Of a stretch of DNA of 25,411 bases, positions 1-7,893 are shown one piece after another (the stretch's first letter is position 1; every line of letters begins with the position of its first letter). The notes below the pieces were generated by a model. The model searched no databases. It saw nothing but the letters and a program-made list of their open reading frames with translations, and had not been told where the DNA came from. Origin of the DNA: Candidatus Methanomethylophilaceae archaeon (GTDB lineage: Archaea; Thermoplasmatota; Thermoplasmata; Methanomassiliicoccales; Methanomethylophilaceae); contig JAFSYZ010000297.1 in the NCBI GenBank assembly GCA_017455785.1, forward strand, positions 1 to 25,411. Reading direction: 5' to 3'. Both the position numbers and the translations under genes were made by a program.

Positions 1-1856
1 AGGATGCGTTCAAGGGTTGCATCGGATTCAAGACCCTCGTGATAAGGAACGGTGTGAGCAACACATCTCTGAATACGATAGGGGAGAGTGCATTCGAAGG
101 ATGCAAATTCGATGGGGATCTGGCCATACCCAACAGCGTTACCACGATCGGCACCAATGCGTTCAACAACTGCTATACAGGCAATACAGGCAGTCTGACC
201 CTTGGTAAAGGGATCAAGACCATAGGTCAGGCAGCATTCTACGGGTGCTCCGCTTTCAACAATCAAATCACCCTGCCCGATTCGCTCATCACGATAGAGA
301 GATACGCATTCCAGAACTGTACCGGTCTCACGGGCACATTAAACCTACCGGATAACATCACGACGGTGGGGCCCCTTTCATTCGCAGGGTGCCCGAACAT
401 AACGATAGTGTCCATCCCATCATCCGCCAATGTTTCCGGAGGTGCTTTCGACGGTTGCACAGGATTGACTAGGATATCCGCTTACCCCGGAAGCACAATA
501 GACGCGAACGCCTTCCCGGCCCCCTTACAGTATTGGAAGACGGTAGAAGGTCAGCCCGTTCCGGTCACCTGTGGTGACAAGGACAACTTCATCGGCTACG
601 AGTTCACAAGGGTAGCGATCACCGTCAATGACTTCAACCGTACCTCGGCATTGTACTCTTGGAAGGTGACATATGACCCTAACGGAGGAGCGGGGGATGT
701 CCCTGTACAAGGGAATGTCAGGGGCTACAGTACATTCACGGTACAGGGTTACAACGGGACAAAGGAAGGTCACGTATTCGTAGGTTGGGAATATCAGCAT
801 GTCACGTACAAACCCGGTGACTCCATCAGGATGTTGGCTGAGGACATGATACTTGTCGCTGTGTGGAGCAACCTCTACAACATAGTGTACGACGTGGACG
901 GAGGTTCGGCGAAGGCCCCTGTACAGGACCCATTGGTCTCAGGAGTGACGTTCCGTTTGAAAGAATACACCGGATTGAAATTCGGATACCAGTTCGGAGG
1001 TTGGGAGTACAACGGTAAAGTGTATCCTCCTGGTACGGTGTTGATCGTCGGTAAATCCGATATCCTGCTCATCGCAGTGTGGAAAACACTGCATGAGGTC
1101 GTTTACAACATCGATGGGGGATCCGGGGATGCACCTGAACCGAAGGTACTCATGGAAGGTGATGAGTTCACGGTATCCTCTTACAGCGGCACCAAGGATG
1201 GCTTCAAATTCGACGGATGGCTGTTCGACGGGAAGGTATACCAGCCGAACGACACCATCGTCATGGGAACCAAGGACATCGTCCTGCTGGCCAACTGGAG
1301 CAAGATCCATCATGTGAAGTACGACATCAACGGAGGCACAGGGGAAGTACCCATACAGGAGGATGTCGCCGAGGGCGACACGTTCACGATCAAGGAGTGT
1401 ACCGCAACGAAGAAAGGCTACTGGCTCGACGGATGGATCTACATCAATGATGTCTACCATGCCGGCGACGTAATAACCATGGGGACCTCGGACATAACAC
1501 TGACAGCGAACTGGAAGGAAGGCTCCCCGTCCCATCATGTGAAGTACGACATCAACGGAGGATCTGGAATTGCACCCGTACAGGCTGACGTAGAGGAGGG
1601 TTCCACTTTCACCATCAAATATTACTCCGGGACAAAGGACAGTTACGACTTCAAGGGATGGTCCTACGGAGGTAAGACATACCAGCTGTCGGACAAGGTC
1701 ATCATGGGGAAGGAGGACATAGTTCTGAAGGCCGTATGGGAGGTTAGCGTACCGGATGAGGATGAGAACAACAGGATGACTATCATGATCGGTGTGGCCA
1801 TCGGACTCGTTGTGTTCGGCATCATAGCCTCGATACTGATAATAAGGAGGCGCTGA
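1..1856 (+). CDS. Cell-surface protein with LRR_5 and InlB B-repeats, 5' end cut by window
   Basis: The reading frame is open from the first base (first full codon at 3) to TGA at 1854-1856, so the start and any signal peptide lie upstream. The first ~180 visible residues hold about eight BspA/LRR_5 repeats with the core xxAFxxC (for example ESAFEGC, TNAFNNC, RYAFQNC). Five Listeria-Bacteroides/InlB B-repeats (Flg_new type) follow, each opening with YDxxGG-like residues and ending near GWxY...W; they begin near 671, 880, 1105, 1318 and 1540. The end is a hydrophobic helix (about 1777-1845) and an RRR tail, the layout of a C-terminal membrane anchor with the repeats outside the cell. The family is associated with adhesion and host or cell contact; a specific ligand cannot be read. 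The next gene is a paralogue with an almost identical C-terminus. Confidence 0.9.
   Translation, partial: DAFKGCIGFKTLVIRNGVSNTSLNTIGESAFEGCKFDGDLAIPNSVTTIGTNAFNNCYTGNTGSLTLGKGIKTIGQAAFYGCSAFNNQITLPDSLITIERYAFQNCTGLTGTLNLPDNITTVGPLSFAGCPNITIVSIPSSANVSGGAFDGCTGLTRISAYPGSTIDANAFPAPLQYWKTVEGQPVPVTCGDKDNFIGYEFTRVAITVNDFNRTSALYSWKVTYDPNGGAGDVPVQGNVRGYSTFTVQGYNGTKEGHVFVGWEYQHVTYKPGDSIRMLAEDMILVAVWSNLYNIVYDVDGGSAKAPVQDPLVSGVTFRLKEYTGLKFGYQFGGWEYNGKVYPPGTVLIVGKSDILLIAVWKTLHEVVYNIDGGSGDAPEPKVLMEGDEFTVSSYSGTKDGFKFDGWLFDGKVYQPNDTIVMGTKDIVLLANWSKIHHVKYDINGGTGEVPIQEDVAEGDTFTIKECTATKKGYWLDGWIYINDVYHAGDVITMGTSDITLTANWKEGSPSHHVKYDINGGSGIAPVQADVEEGSTFTIKYYSGTKDSYDFKGWSYGGKTYQLSDKVIMGKEDIVLKAVWEVSVPDEDENNRMTIMIGVAIGLVVFGIIASILIIRRR
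1531..1856 (+). repeat. Direct repeat copy 1: last B-repeat plus anchor
   Basis: This segment aligns without gaps to 4751-5076 at a constant offset of 3220 bases, up to the stop codon. Identity is highest in the last ~260 bases, including most synonymous positions, and falls off upstream where the two proteins diverge. Confidence 0.9.
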
Positions 1857-1950
1857 CATTACGGGTTGTTCATAGATTCACATAGTCAGTCTCTGACCAT
1901 GTAATCGTGAAGGGCTGCCTAAACATTGATCTGGTTGGCACATCACTTCC

Positions 1951-1960
1951 TTATAATAAA
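1951..1960 (+). promoter_or_regulatory. TATA box candidate for the second surface protein
   Basis: TTATAATAAA lies about 50 bases before the start at 2002. An archaeal start site ~25 bases downstream would fall near 1980, giving a short leader. The rest of 1857-2001 shows no gene. Confidence 0.5.
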
Positions 1961-2001
1961 GAAAGGGAAAGTTTAGATAGTCAGTACATCGTTGTTCTTC
2001 T

Positions 2002-5000
2002 ATGCGTGCCCCCTCTGAAGGTGTCGGAACGAGAATGCATATCCACCGTTCAAGGTTTGAATGGAAACTTCTGATATCTCTAGCAGTAATCCTGTTAGCG
2101 GTGATCGCATTCTCACCCTTCTTTTTGACCTGTTCGGATGACACGGAGGAATACGTATCGGCTTCTCCAGAGGACGAGGGTTGGGACCCTGATTGGCCCG
2201 TGGAAGCTGGGGGCTACGACAAGCATGGTGATTGCGGAGATGAAGGCGACATCCTCAAATGGTACTACTACAAGGATGAGGGCAAGCTCATAATCGCAGG
2301 GCATGGAAAGATGAAGAATTATGATTGGGATCACGATCCACCTTGGGAGGACTATGATGAAAAACTCAGGGTCGTCGAACTATCCAACTTCATCGAGAGG
2401 ATAGGGAGCGACGCATTTGAGAGTTCCACGGTGACTGACGTTCAGGTCACAGGCAAGCCACATCCGTCTAATGTGATCGTATTACCGGATAACTTGAAGG
2501 AGACCGGTTGGAGAACATTCGCTTTTTCAGATATCACCGGGACGGTACAATTACCCGAAGGGATGACACATGTCGATGGCTTCTGTGCATGTGATGGACT
2601 CACGGGTTCAGTGGTGATCCCTGATTCCGTTACCTCAATCGGCGATACTGCATTCACACAATGCAATTTCGATGGCGATCTGGTCATCAGTAACAATGTA
2701 ACAACAATTCCAGATGGGGCATTCCAACTCAATCATTTCAAAGGAGTTCTGCACTTAGGCGATAAGATAACGTACATCGGTGACTACGCGTTCCGTGATG
2801 CAGGGAATTTCACAGAATTGAAAATTGGCACGGAAATCACCCATATAGGGAAATATGCATTCAACGGCTGCAAAATAGAAAAAGGATCCCTAAGTCTGGC
2901 CAAGGCGAACTACATAGGTTCCCAAGCATTCAGGAATTGTCAGCTCGGCGGAACACTGACATTAAGGGCAGATGCCTCAGGATGGAAGGAGCTTTATATC
3001 GGTGATTGGGCGTTCGCGGGCTGTACAGGACTCGTAGGGGACCTGACAATACCTCATGGCGCAGAGGTGGAGAACGATGCGTTCAACGGATGTTCGGGAT
3101 TCGATGGTACGCTGACGTACAACAACAGACATAGTACAGCCTACTCAGGAGTGTTCAAGAACTGCAGCGGATTCAAAACAGTGATTTTGGCACCTAATAT
3201 ACATTGGATACAACCAAGCGCTTTCCAGGGCTGTTCCGGATTCAGTAACGAGATCGATATGTCCAAATTCGACTCGATACAAGACTATGCCTTCGCGGGC
3301 TGTACCAACCTCAAAGGAAAAGTGGATGTCAGCCAATTCTATGAGCTTGCAGACAGAGATTACATCGGTGCACATGCTTTCGAGAACTGTATCAACATCG
3401 AAGAAGTTTGGATCCATGGCAATATCAATGAAATCCGTGAATATGCCTTCGCAGGATGTACCGGATTGAAGAAGATAACGGTAGAAGGGGAAGTTAAGAA
3501 GATCAAAAACAACGCATTCGAGAACTGCACCGGCCTGACGGTGGATGGTATCAACATCAAAGACGGTGTAAATATAGGGGACTGCGCTTTCCAGGGATGC
3601 ACCGGCTTCAATGGGAAGCTTGTCATCAACGGCAGTTGGAAGATAGGTGCCAACGCATTCACCGGTTGTACAAACGTCCTTATCGTGAAGGTTGAAAAAA
3701 AAGATGGTGGAAGTATTGACGCAAATGCATTCGGTTCACACACATTCTTCGATTTGGGAGGACATAACCAGATAACCCCAGGCAGCAGCGATTTCTACAA
3801 CAAGACATTTGCCGGCCCCGTCACCAGTAGGATGATACAGCAGCCATCGGATGTCAACGGCCATAGCATCTCATACGATGCGGACGGAGGGAGCGAGGAA
3901 CCCCCTGTATCCCCGGATATCGCAGAGGGAATCGAATTCACCGTGCAATCATATTCAGGTACGAACAAGGGGAAGACCTTCGACGGATGGTACTACAACG
4001 GAACAACTGAACTCTATAAGCCCGGTGACAAGATCGTGATGAGGGCATCGGACATCTACTTCAAAGCGAAATGGGTCGATCCGCCGAAATACAAGATCAC
4101 ATACAAACTGGACGGAGGTTCAGGAACCGCCCCTACACATCAACCAGCAGTGGAAGGGGAGAAATTCAAATTATCATCATACGACGGGACCAAGGACGGC
4201 TTCTATTACGAGGGTTGGAAGTACAACGGAAACATATACCAGCCCGGGACCGAGATGACCATGGGCACGTCGGAGATGGTGTTCATGGCAGCCTGGTCCA
4301 GCAAACCCGTCTACGAGGTCGTGTACAACATAGACGGCGGTTCAGGGGAAGCGCCCGCGACACAACGCGTCAAGGAAGGACTCACCTACACATTAGCATC
4401 ATATTCAGGAACTAAGGAGAATTGTCTGTTCAGGGGCTGGATCTACGACGGCAATGTGTACGAACCCGGTCACGAATTCGTAATGGGCACGAAGGATGTA
4501 GTGATACTTGCCAATTGGATACCGTTGCATTCAGTCACCTACGATCTGAACGGAGGTACCGGGGAAGTACCAGTACAGGACAAGGTCACTGAAGGCGACA
4601 CGTTCACGATCAAGGAATGCACCGCCACCAAAGATGGCTACTGGCTCGACGGCTGGGTCTGCATCAATGTCATCTATCATGCCGGCGATGTCGTGACGAT
4701 GGATACCTCGGACATAACATTGATAGCCAACTGGAAGAAGGGTTCTCCTACCCATCATGTGACCTATGATACGAACGGCGGATCGGGAGAGGCGCCCATA
4801 CAGGCTGATGTCCAGGAGGGCTCCACTTTCACCATCAAATATTACTCCGGGACAAAGGAGGGTTATGACTTCAAGGGATGGTCCTACGGAGGTAAGACAT
4901 ACCAGCTGTCGGACAAGGTCACCATGGGGAAGGAGGATATCGTTCTGAAGGCAGTATGGGATACCAGCGTACCGGATGAGGATGAGAACAACAGGATGAC

Positions 5001-5076
5001 CATAATGATCGGTGTTGCCATCGGACTCGTGGTCTTCGGCTTAATAGCCTCGATACTGATAATCAGAAGGCGCTGA
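2002..5076 (+). CDS. Large BspA-like LRR / InlB B-repeat surface protein
   Basis: A 1024-residue paralogue of the preceding gene, here complete. A hydrophobic stretch at about residues 22-43, after basic residues, is a Sec signal peptide or N-terminal anchor. Acidic linker sequence follows, then about 18 LRR_5 repeats (residues ~100-590; motifs DYAFAGC, AHAFENC, ANAFTGC), then five InlB-type B-repeats starting near 3862, 4090, 4315, 4528 and 4755. A C-terminal helix followed by RRR anchors it. The start is uncertain: ATG at 2002 and ATG at 2035 both precede the signal sequence and neither has a strong Shine-Dalgarno site. LRR_5 and B-repeat proteins are typically extracellular adhesins, so this is probably exposed on the cell surface and exported by Sec, not by the exporter encoded next. 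No enzymatic domain is visible. Confidence 0.92.
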   Translation: MRAPSEGVGTRMHIHRSRFEWKLLISLAVILLAVIAFSPFFLTCSDDTEEYVSASPEDEGWDPDWPVEAGGYDKHGDCGDEGDILKWYYYKDEGKLIIAGHGKMKNYDWDHDPPWEDYDEKLRVVELSNFIERIGSDAFESSTVTDVQVTGKPHPSNVIVLPDNLKETGWRTFAFSDITGTVQLPEGMTHVDGFCACDGLTGSVVIPDSVTSIGDTAFTQCNFDGDLVISNNVTTIPDGAFQLNHFKGVLHLGDKITYIGDYAFRDAGNFTELKIGTEITHIGKYAFNGCKIEKGSLSLAKANYIGSQAFRNCQLGGTLTLRADASGWKELYIGDWAFAGCTGLVGDLTIPHGAEVENDAFNGCSGFDGTLTYNNRHSTAYSGVFKNCSGFKTVILAPNIHWIQPSAFQGCSGFSNEIDMSKFDSIQDYAFAGCTNLKGKVDVSQFYELADRDYIGAHAFENCINIEEVWIHGNINEIREYAFAGCTGLKKITVEGEVKKIKNNAFENCTGLTVDGINIKDGVNIGDCAFQGCTGFNGKLVINGSWKIGANAFTGCTNVLIVKVEKKDGGSIDANAFGSHTFFDLGGHNQITPGSSDFYNKTFAGPVTSRMIQQPSDVNGHSISYDADGGSEEPPVSPDIAEGIEFTVQSYSGTNKGKTFDGWYYNGTTELYKPGDKIVMRASDIYFKAKWVDPPKYKITYKLDGGSGTAPTHQPAVEGEKFKLSSYDGTKDGFYYEGWKYNGNIYQPGTEMTMGTSEMVFMAAWSSKPVYEVVYNIDGGSGEAPATQRVKEGLTYTLASYSGTKENCLFRGWIYDGNVYEPGHEFVMGTKDVVILANWIPLHSVTYDLNGGTGEVPVQDKVTEGDTFTIKECTATKDGYWLDGWVCINVIYHAGDVVTMDTSDITLIANWKKGSPTHHVTYDTNGGSGEAPIQADVQEGSTFTIKYYSGTKEGYDFKGWSYGGKTYQLSDKVTMGKEDIVLKAVWDTSVPDEDENNRMTIMIGVAIGLVVFGLIASILIIRRR
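4751..5076 (+). repeat. Direct repeat copy 2: last B-repeat plus anchor
   Basis: Partner of 1531-1856 with no insertions or deletions. The anchor sequence and stop codon context match copy 1 almost base for base, which suggests recent duplication or gene conversion. Confidence 0.9.
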
Positions 5077-5130
5077 CATGACCGAACGTTCCCACGTAGG
5101 AATGCAGATAATGACGATTCTGGCTATTAC

Positions 5131-5140
5131 TTTAAGTAAA
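5131..5140 (+). promoter_or_regulatory. TATA box candidate for the C39 exporter operon
   Basis: TTTAAGTAAA sits 59 bases before the exporter start. Transcription would begin near 5160. The gap 5077-5198 otherwise shows only a doubtful 39-codon reading frame (5078-5197). Confidence 0.5.
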
Positions 5141-5198
5141 ATCGACGCGATTGCAAGAAGCGTAACCAGTCACCATCAACACCAAGTGAGCGGATGAG

Positions 5199-7442
5199 AT
5201 GAAGATACCAACGGTTGAACAGTATGATTCCTCGGACTGCGGGGTCGCATGTGTTGTCAGCATATGCGCCTACTACGGCAAGGATGTGACCATCACCAAA
5301 CTAAGAGAGGTGATGGGTACCGATGCCATAGGAACATCAATCAAGGGTATCAATAACGGTCTGATATCACTCGGTTTCGATTCCAGGCTGATCTACATCA
5401 GCAAGGAATCCTTCGCCAACGACGAGTTCACACTCCCTGCGATTGCCAGACTTGTGCGCAGTGACGGTACCGCACACTATGTGGCCGTCTACAGGGTCCG
5501 TCGTGGTAAGGTCACCTACATGGATCCCGCATACGGGAAGGTCTTCGTGCAGAAGATTGATGAGTTCAACAAGGATTTCGACGGCGGACTCATCATGATG
5601 ATCCCCAAGGAGGAGTTCATCAGGACGAGGGAGAAGAAGAGGAGTCTGCTCTCGACGTTCTCCAGGATGATGAACGCCCACAAACCACTGTTCATCTCAG
5701 CGATCATATTATCTGTGCTCCTGACCCTGTTCGGTATAGTCACGGCATTGTTCAACAAAATCCTGGTCGATGAGATCATCCCATACCAGGAGGATCATCA
5801 GCTGCTCCTCTTCGGTATAGTCCTTGTGATAGTGATCGTCACGAACATAGTCGTGGCCGCGTTCAGGTCTCATATCGTGCTCTATCTTTCTCAGAAGATC
5901 GACATCCCATTGATGCTGGGGTACTTCGACCACGTGTTCAAGTTACCTATCAAATTCTTCGAGTCCAGAAGGACCGGAGACATCATCACCAGGTTCCAGG
6001 ACGCCGGAACAGTCAAGGATGTGCTGACCAACACAGCATTGACCGTTGTGATCGATGCCGCCATGGTAGTTATCGTCGGTATCGTACTCGCTACACAGTC
6101 AGCGAGTCTTTTCGTTATCATCCTGATAATGGCTATCCTGAGCGCTTTACTCATGTTCGCTTTCAGAGCACCGTACAGGAAACTGAACAGGAAGACCATG
6201 GAACAGAACGCGAGGCTGAACTCACAGATCATAGAGTCGCTTAACAACGTGTCGACCATCAAAACAAACGTTGCGGAGCAGGACAGCCTCACGAAGATCG
6301 AGACGGAGTTCATCAAGACCCTCCGCATAGGATTCAAGAGCGGAGTGATGAACAACGTTCAATCTTCATTATCGGCAGCGATTTCACAGCTCGGTAACAT
6401 CTCCCTCCTGCTGTTCGGAGGATACTTCTGTATCAAGGGCGACATGTCCCTCGGTACACTCATCGCATTCACATCTCTTTCGGGATACTTCATCGACCCA
6501 ATCGGAAGACTGGTCTCGATGCAGCTCAGCATCCAGGAGGCCGACATATCCCTGAAACGTATCTCCGAGATCTACGACGTGGAAGAAGAGAATGAAGTGG
6601 AGGACGGTAAGGACCTCCTCGATGAACCGATAAGGGATGTAGAACTGTGCGACGTGGTGTTCGCATACGGTACGAGGCCGCCTGTGCTCAAGGGTGTCAA
6701 CATCCACATAGGCAAGGGAGAGAAGGTGGCTATCGTAGGAAGGTCCGGCTGCGGTAAGACCACACTGTCCAAGATGGTGCTGAAGTTCTACGAACCCCAG
6801 TCAGGAGTTGTCAAGGTCAACGGCCGTGATATCAAGGAGATCGATTCGTTCTCACTCAGGAACCACATAGGCTGCGTACCGCAGGATGTGCAGACATTCA
6901 GCGGTTCCATCCGTGACAACCTGCTCATGGGAAGGCCCGCCAGCCAGCAGGAGATGGACAGGGCGTGCGAGATCGCAGGATGTACGGAATTCATAAGGAA
7001 ACTGCCTGCAGGTTACGATTCATTCCTGGATGAGACCGGAGGCGGACTGTCCGGTGGAGAGAAGCAGAGGCTCATCCTGGCCAGAGCGATACTCAGGAAC
7101 CCGGACATGATGATAATGGATGAGGCCACCAGTAACATGGACTACGTCACAGAGAGGACCACGTTCGACCTCATATTCAAGAAGATGACGGACTGCCCGA
7201 TGCTCATAATCGCACACAGGCTGAGCACCATCCGCAATTGCGACAGGATCTACATGATGGACCAGGGGAACGTGGTGGAATCCGGTACGCATGAGGAATT
7301 GCTAAATCTAAAGGGAGCGTATTACAGACTGTGGTCCAGCCAGACTGGCGAAGCTGTCGAGGAGTCCGAAGAAGAGAATGAGACAGAAGTCTCAACAAAT
7401 GAAGTTAAAGATATTGATGAAGGAGACATAACCTATGAATGA
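5199..7442 (+). CDS. C39 peptidase-containing ABC exporter (bacteriocin/T1SS type)
   Basis: A 747-residue single-chain half-exporter. Residues 1-~140 are a C39 (double-glycine leader) peptidase: Q8 and C14 in QYDSSDCGVAC, H93 in GTAHYVAVY and D109 in YMDP form an intact Cys-His-Asp set. About six membrane helices follow (~155-440). The nucleotide-binding domain has Walker A GRSGCGKT (514-521), signature LSGGE (617-621), Walker B MIMDE (D641, E642) and H-loop H673, so it looks fully active. An acidic tail ends the protein. Family members cut leader peptides after Gly-Gly and pump the cargo out as homodimers. It overlaps the next gene by 8 bases and is followed by an HlyD-type partner, the standard composition of bacteriocin exporters. 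No cargo peptide with a GG leader was found nearby. Confidence 0.95.
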   Translation: MKIPTVEQYDSSDCGVACVVSICAYYGKDVTITKLREVMGTDAIGTSIKGINNGLISLGFDSRLIYISKESFANDEFTLPAIARLVRSDGTAHYVAVYRVRRGKVTYMDPAYGKVFVQKIDEFNKDFDGGLIMMIPKEEFIRTREKKRSLLSTFSRMMNAHKPLFISAIILSVLLTLFGIVTALFNKILVDEIIPYQEDHQLLLFGIVLVIVIVTNIVVAAFRSHIVLYLSQKIDIPLMLGYFDHVFKLPIKFFESRRTGDIITRFQDAGTVKDVLTNTALTVVIDAAMVVIVGIVLATQSASLFVIILIMAILSALLMFAFRAPYRKLNRKTMEQNARLNSQIIESLNNVSTIKTNVAEQDSLTKIETEFIKTLRIGFKSGVMNNVQSSLSAAISQLGNISLLLFGGYFCIKGDMSLGTLIAFTSLSGYFIDPIGRLVSMQLSIQEADISLKRISEIYDVEEENEVEDGKDLLDEPIRDVELCDVVFAYGTRPPVLKGVNIHIGKGEKVAIVGRSGCGKTTLSKMVLKFYEPQSGVVKVNGRDIKEIDSFSLRNHIGCVPQDVQTFSGSIRDNLLMGRPASQQEMDRACEIAGCTEFIRKLPAGYDSFLDETGGGLSGGEKQRLILARAILRNPDMMIMDEATSNMDYVTERTTFDLIFKKMTDCPMLIIAHRLSTIRNCDRIYMMDQGNVVESGTHEELLNLKGAYYRLWSSQTGEAVEESEEENETEVSTNEVKDIDEGDITYE

Positions 7443-7893
7443 GATAAAAATAGCAGAGAAAAAGAACGTTACCTTCAATAACGTTCTGTCCAGGAGACTT
7501 GAGGCCATTGACGAGGAGAGCGTTGACAAATCCTCCAAGATGTTCGAGTCCTACGTGAAGAGAGAAGGACTCACACCCTATGGTCCTCTGATCGTCCGTG
7601 AGACCACGAAGCTAGTCGGTAAGGAGATCGATCAGAAGTCGGAGATGCTCATCCAGGTGAAGGAAGCCCCCAGCAATGTCGCCGACCCATATGCGTTCGA
7701 GCCCAAGGTAAGACTCGAGGGATGTCTCATGGCAAGGTTCATCGGACCTCTGGACAAGATGCACATGGCATACTCCAAGATGCAGGTCTACGCATACGAG
7801 CACGATATCAACCTCGGACCGGTCAACTACACCGTCCTCAGCAAAGGGGAGGATGGGGAATTCACCGCCGACATCTTCAATGAGGTGCTCTGA
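7435..7893 (+). CDS. Small DUF5085/GyrI-like protein in export operon
   Basis: A 152-residue soluble protein with no signal peptide or membrane segment. The ATG overlaps the exporter stop by 8 bases and follows a clear GAAGGAG ribosome-binding site. From memory, the pattern ITFNNVLSRR ... GLTPYGPL ... ARFIGPLDKM resembles the DUF5085 proteins of Firmicutes and the GyrI/effector-binding fold; this is a resemblance by eye, not a search result. DUF5085 genes in bacteria lie beside LXG-toxin secretion loci, so a chaperone or cargo-adaptor role would fit its place between exporter and adaptor genes, but that is inference. It has no Gly-Gly leader, so it is unlikely to be ordinary C39 cargo. The only cysteine lies in the central motif EGCLMARF. 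Confidence 0.85.
   Translation: MNEIKIAEKKNVTFNNVLSRRLEAIDEESVDKSSKMFESYVKREGLTPYGPLIVRETTKLVGKEIDQKSEMLIQVKEAPSNVADPYAFEPKVRLEGCLMARFIGPLDKMHMAYSKMQVYAYEHDINLGPVNYTVLSKGEDGEFTADIFNEVL

Noticed and set aside
939..1859. Long minus-strand open frame (306 codons) opposite the B-repeats
   Set aside because: It mirrors the repetitive coding sequence of the plus-strand gene, has no recognisable protein features and is a by-product of codon bias.
1882..1985. ATAGTCAGT occurring at 1882-1890 and 1977-1985 as a possible control repeat
   Set aside because: Only nine bases, not palindromic, and without other support; chance is likely.
5078..5197. 39-codon reading frame just before the C39 exporter, considered as a leader-peptide cargo
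   Set aside because: It has no Gly-Gly or similar cleavage site, no ribosome-binding site of note, and the probable TATA box of the exporter operon lies inside it.
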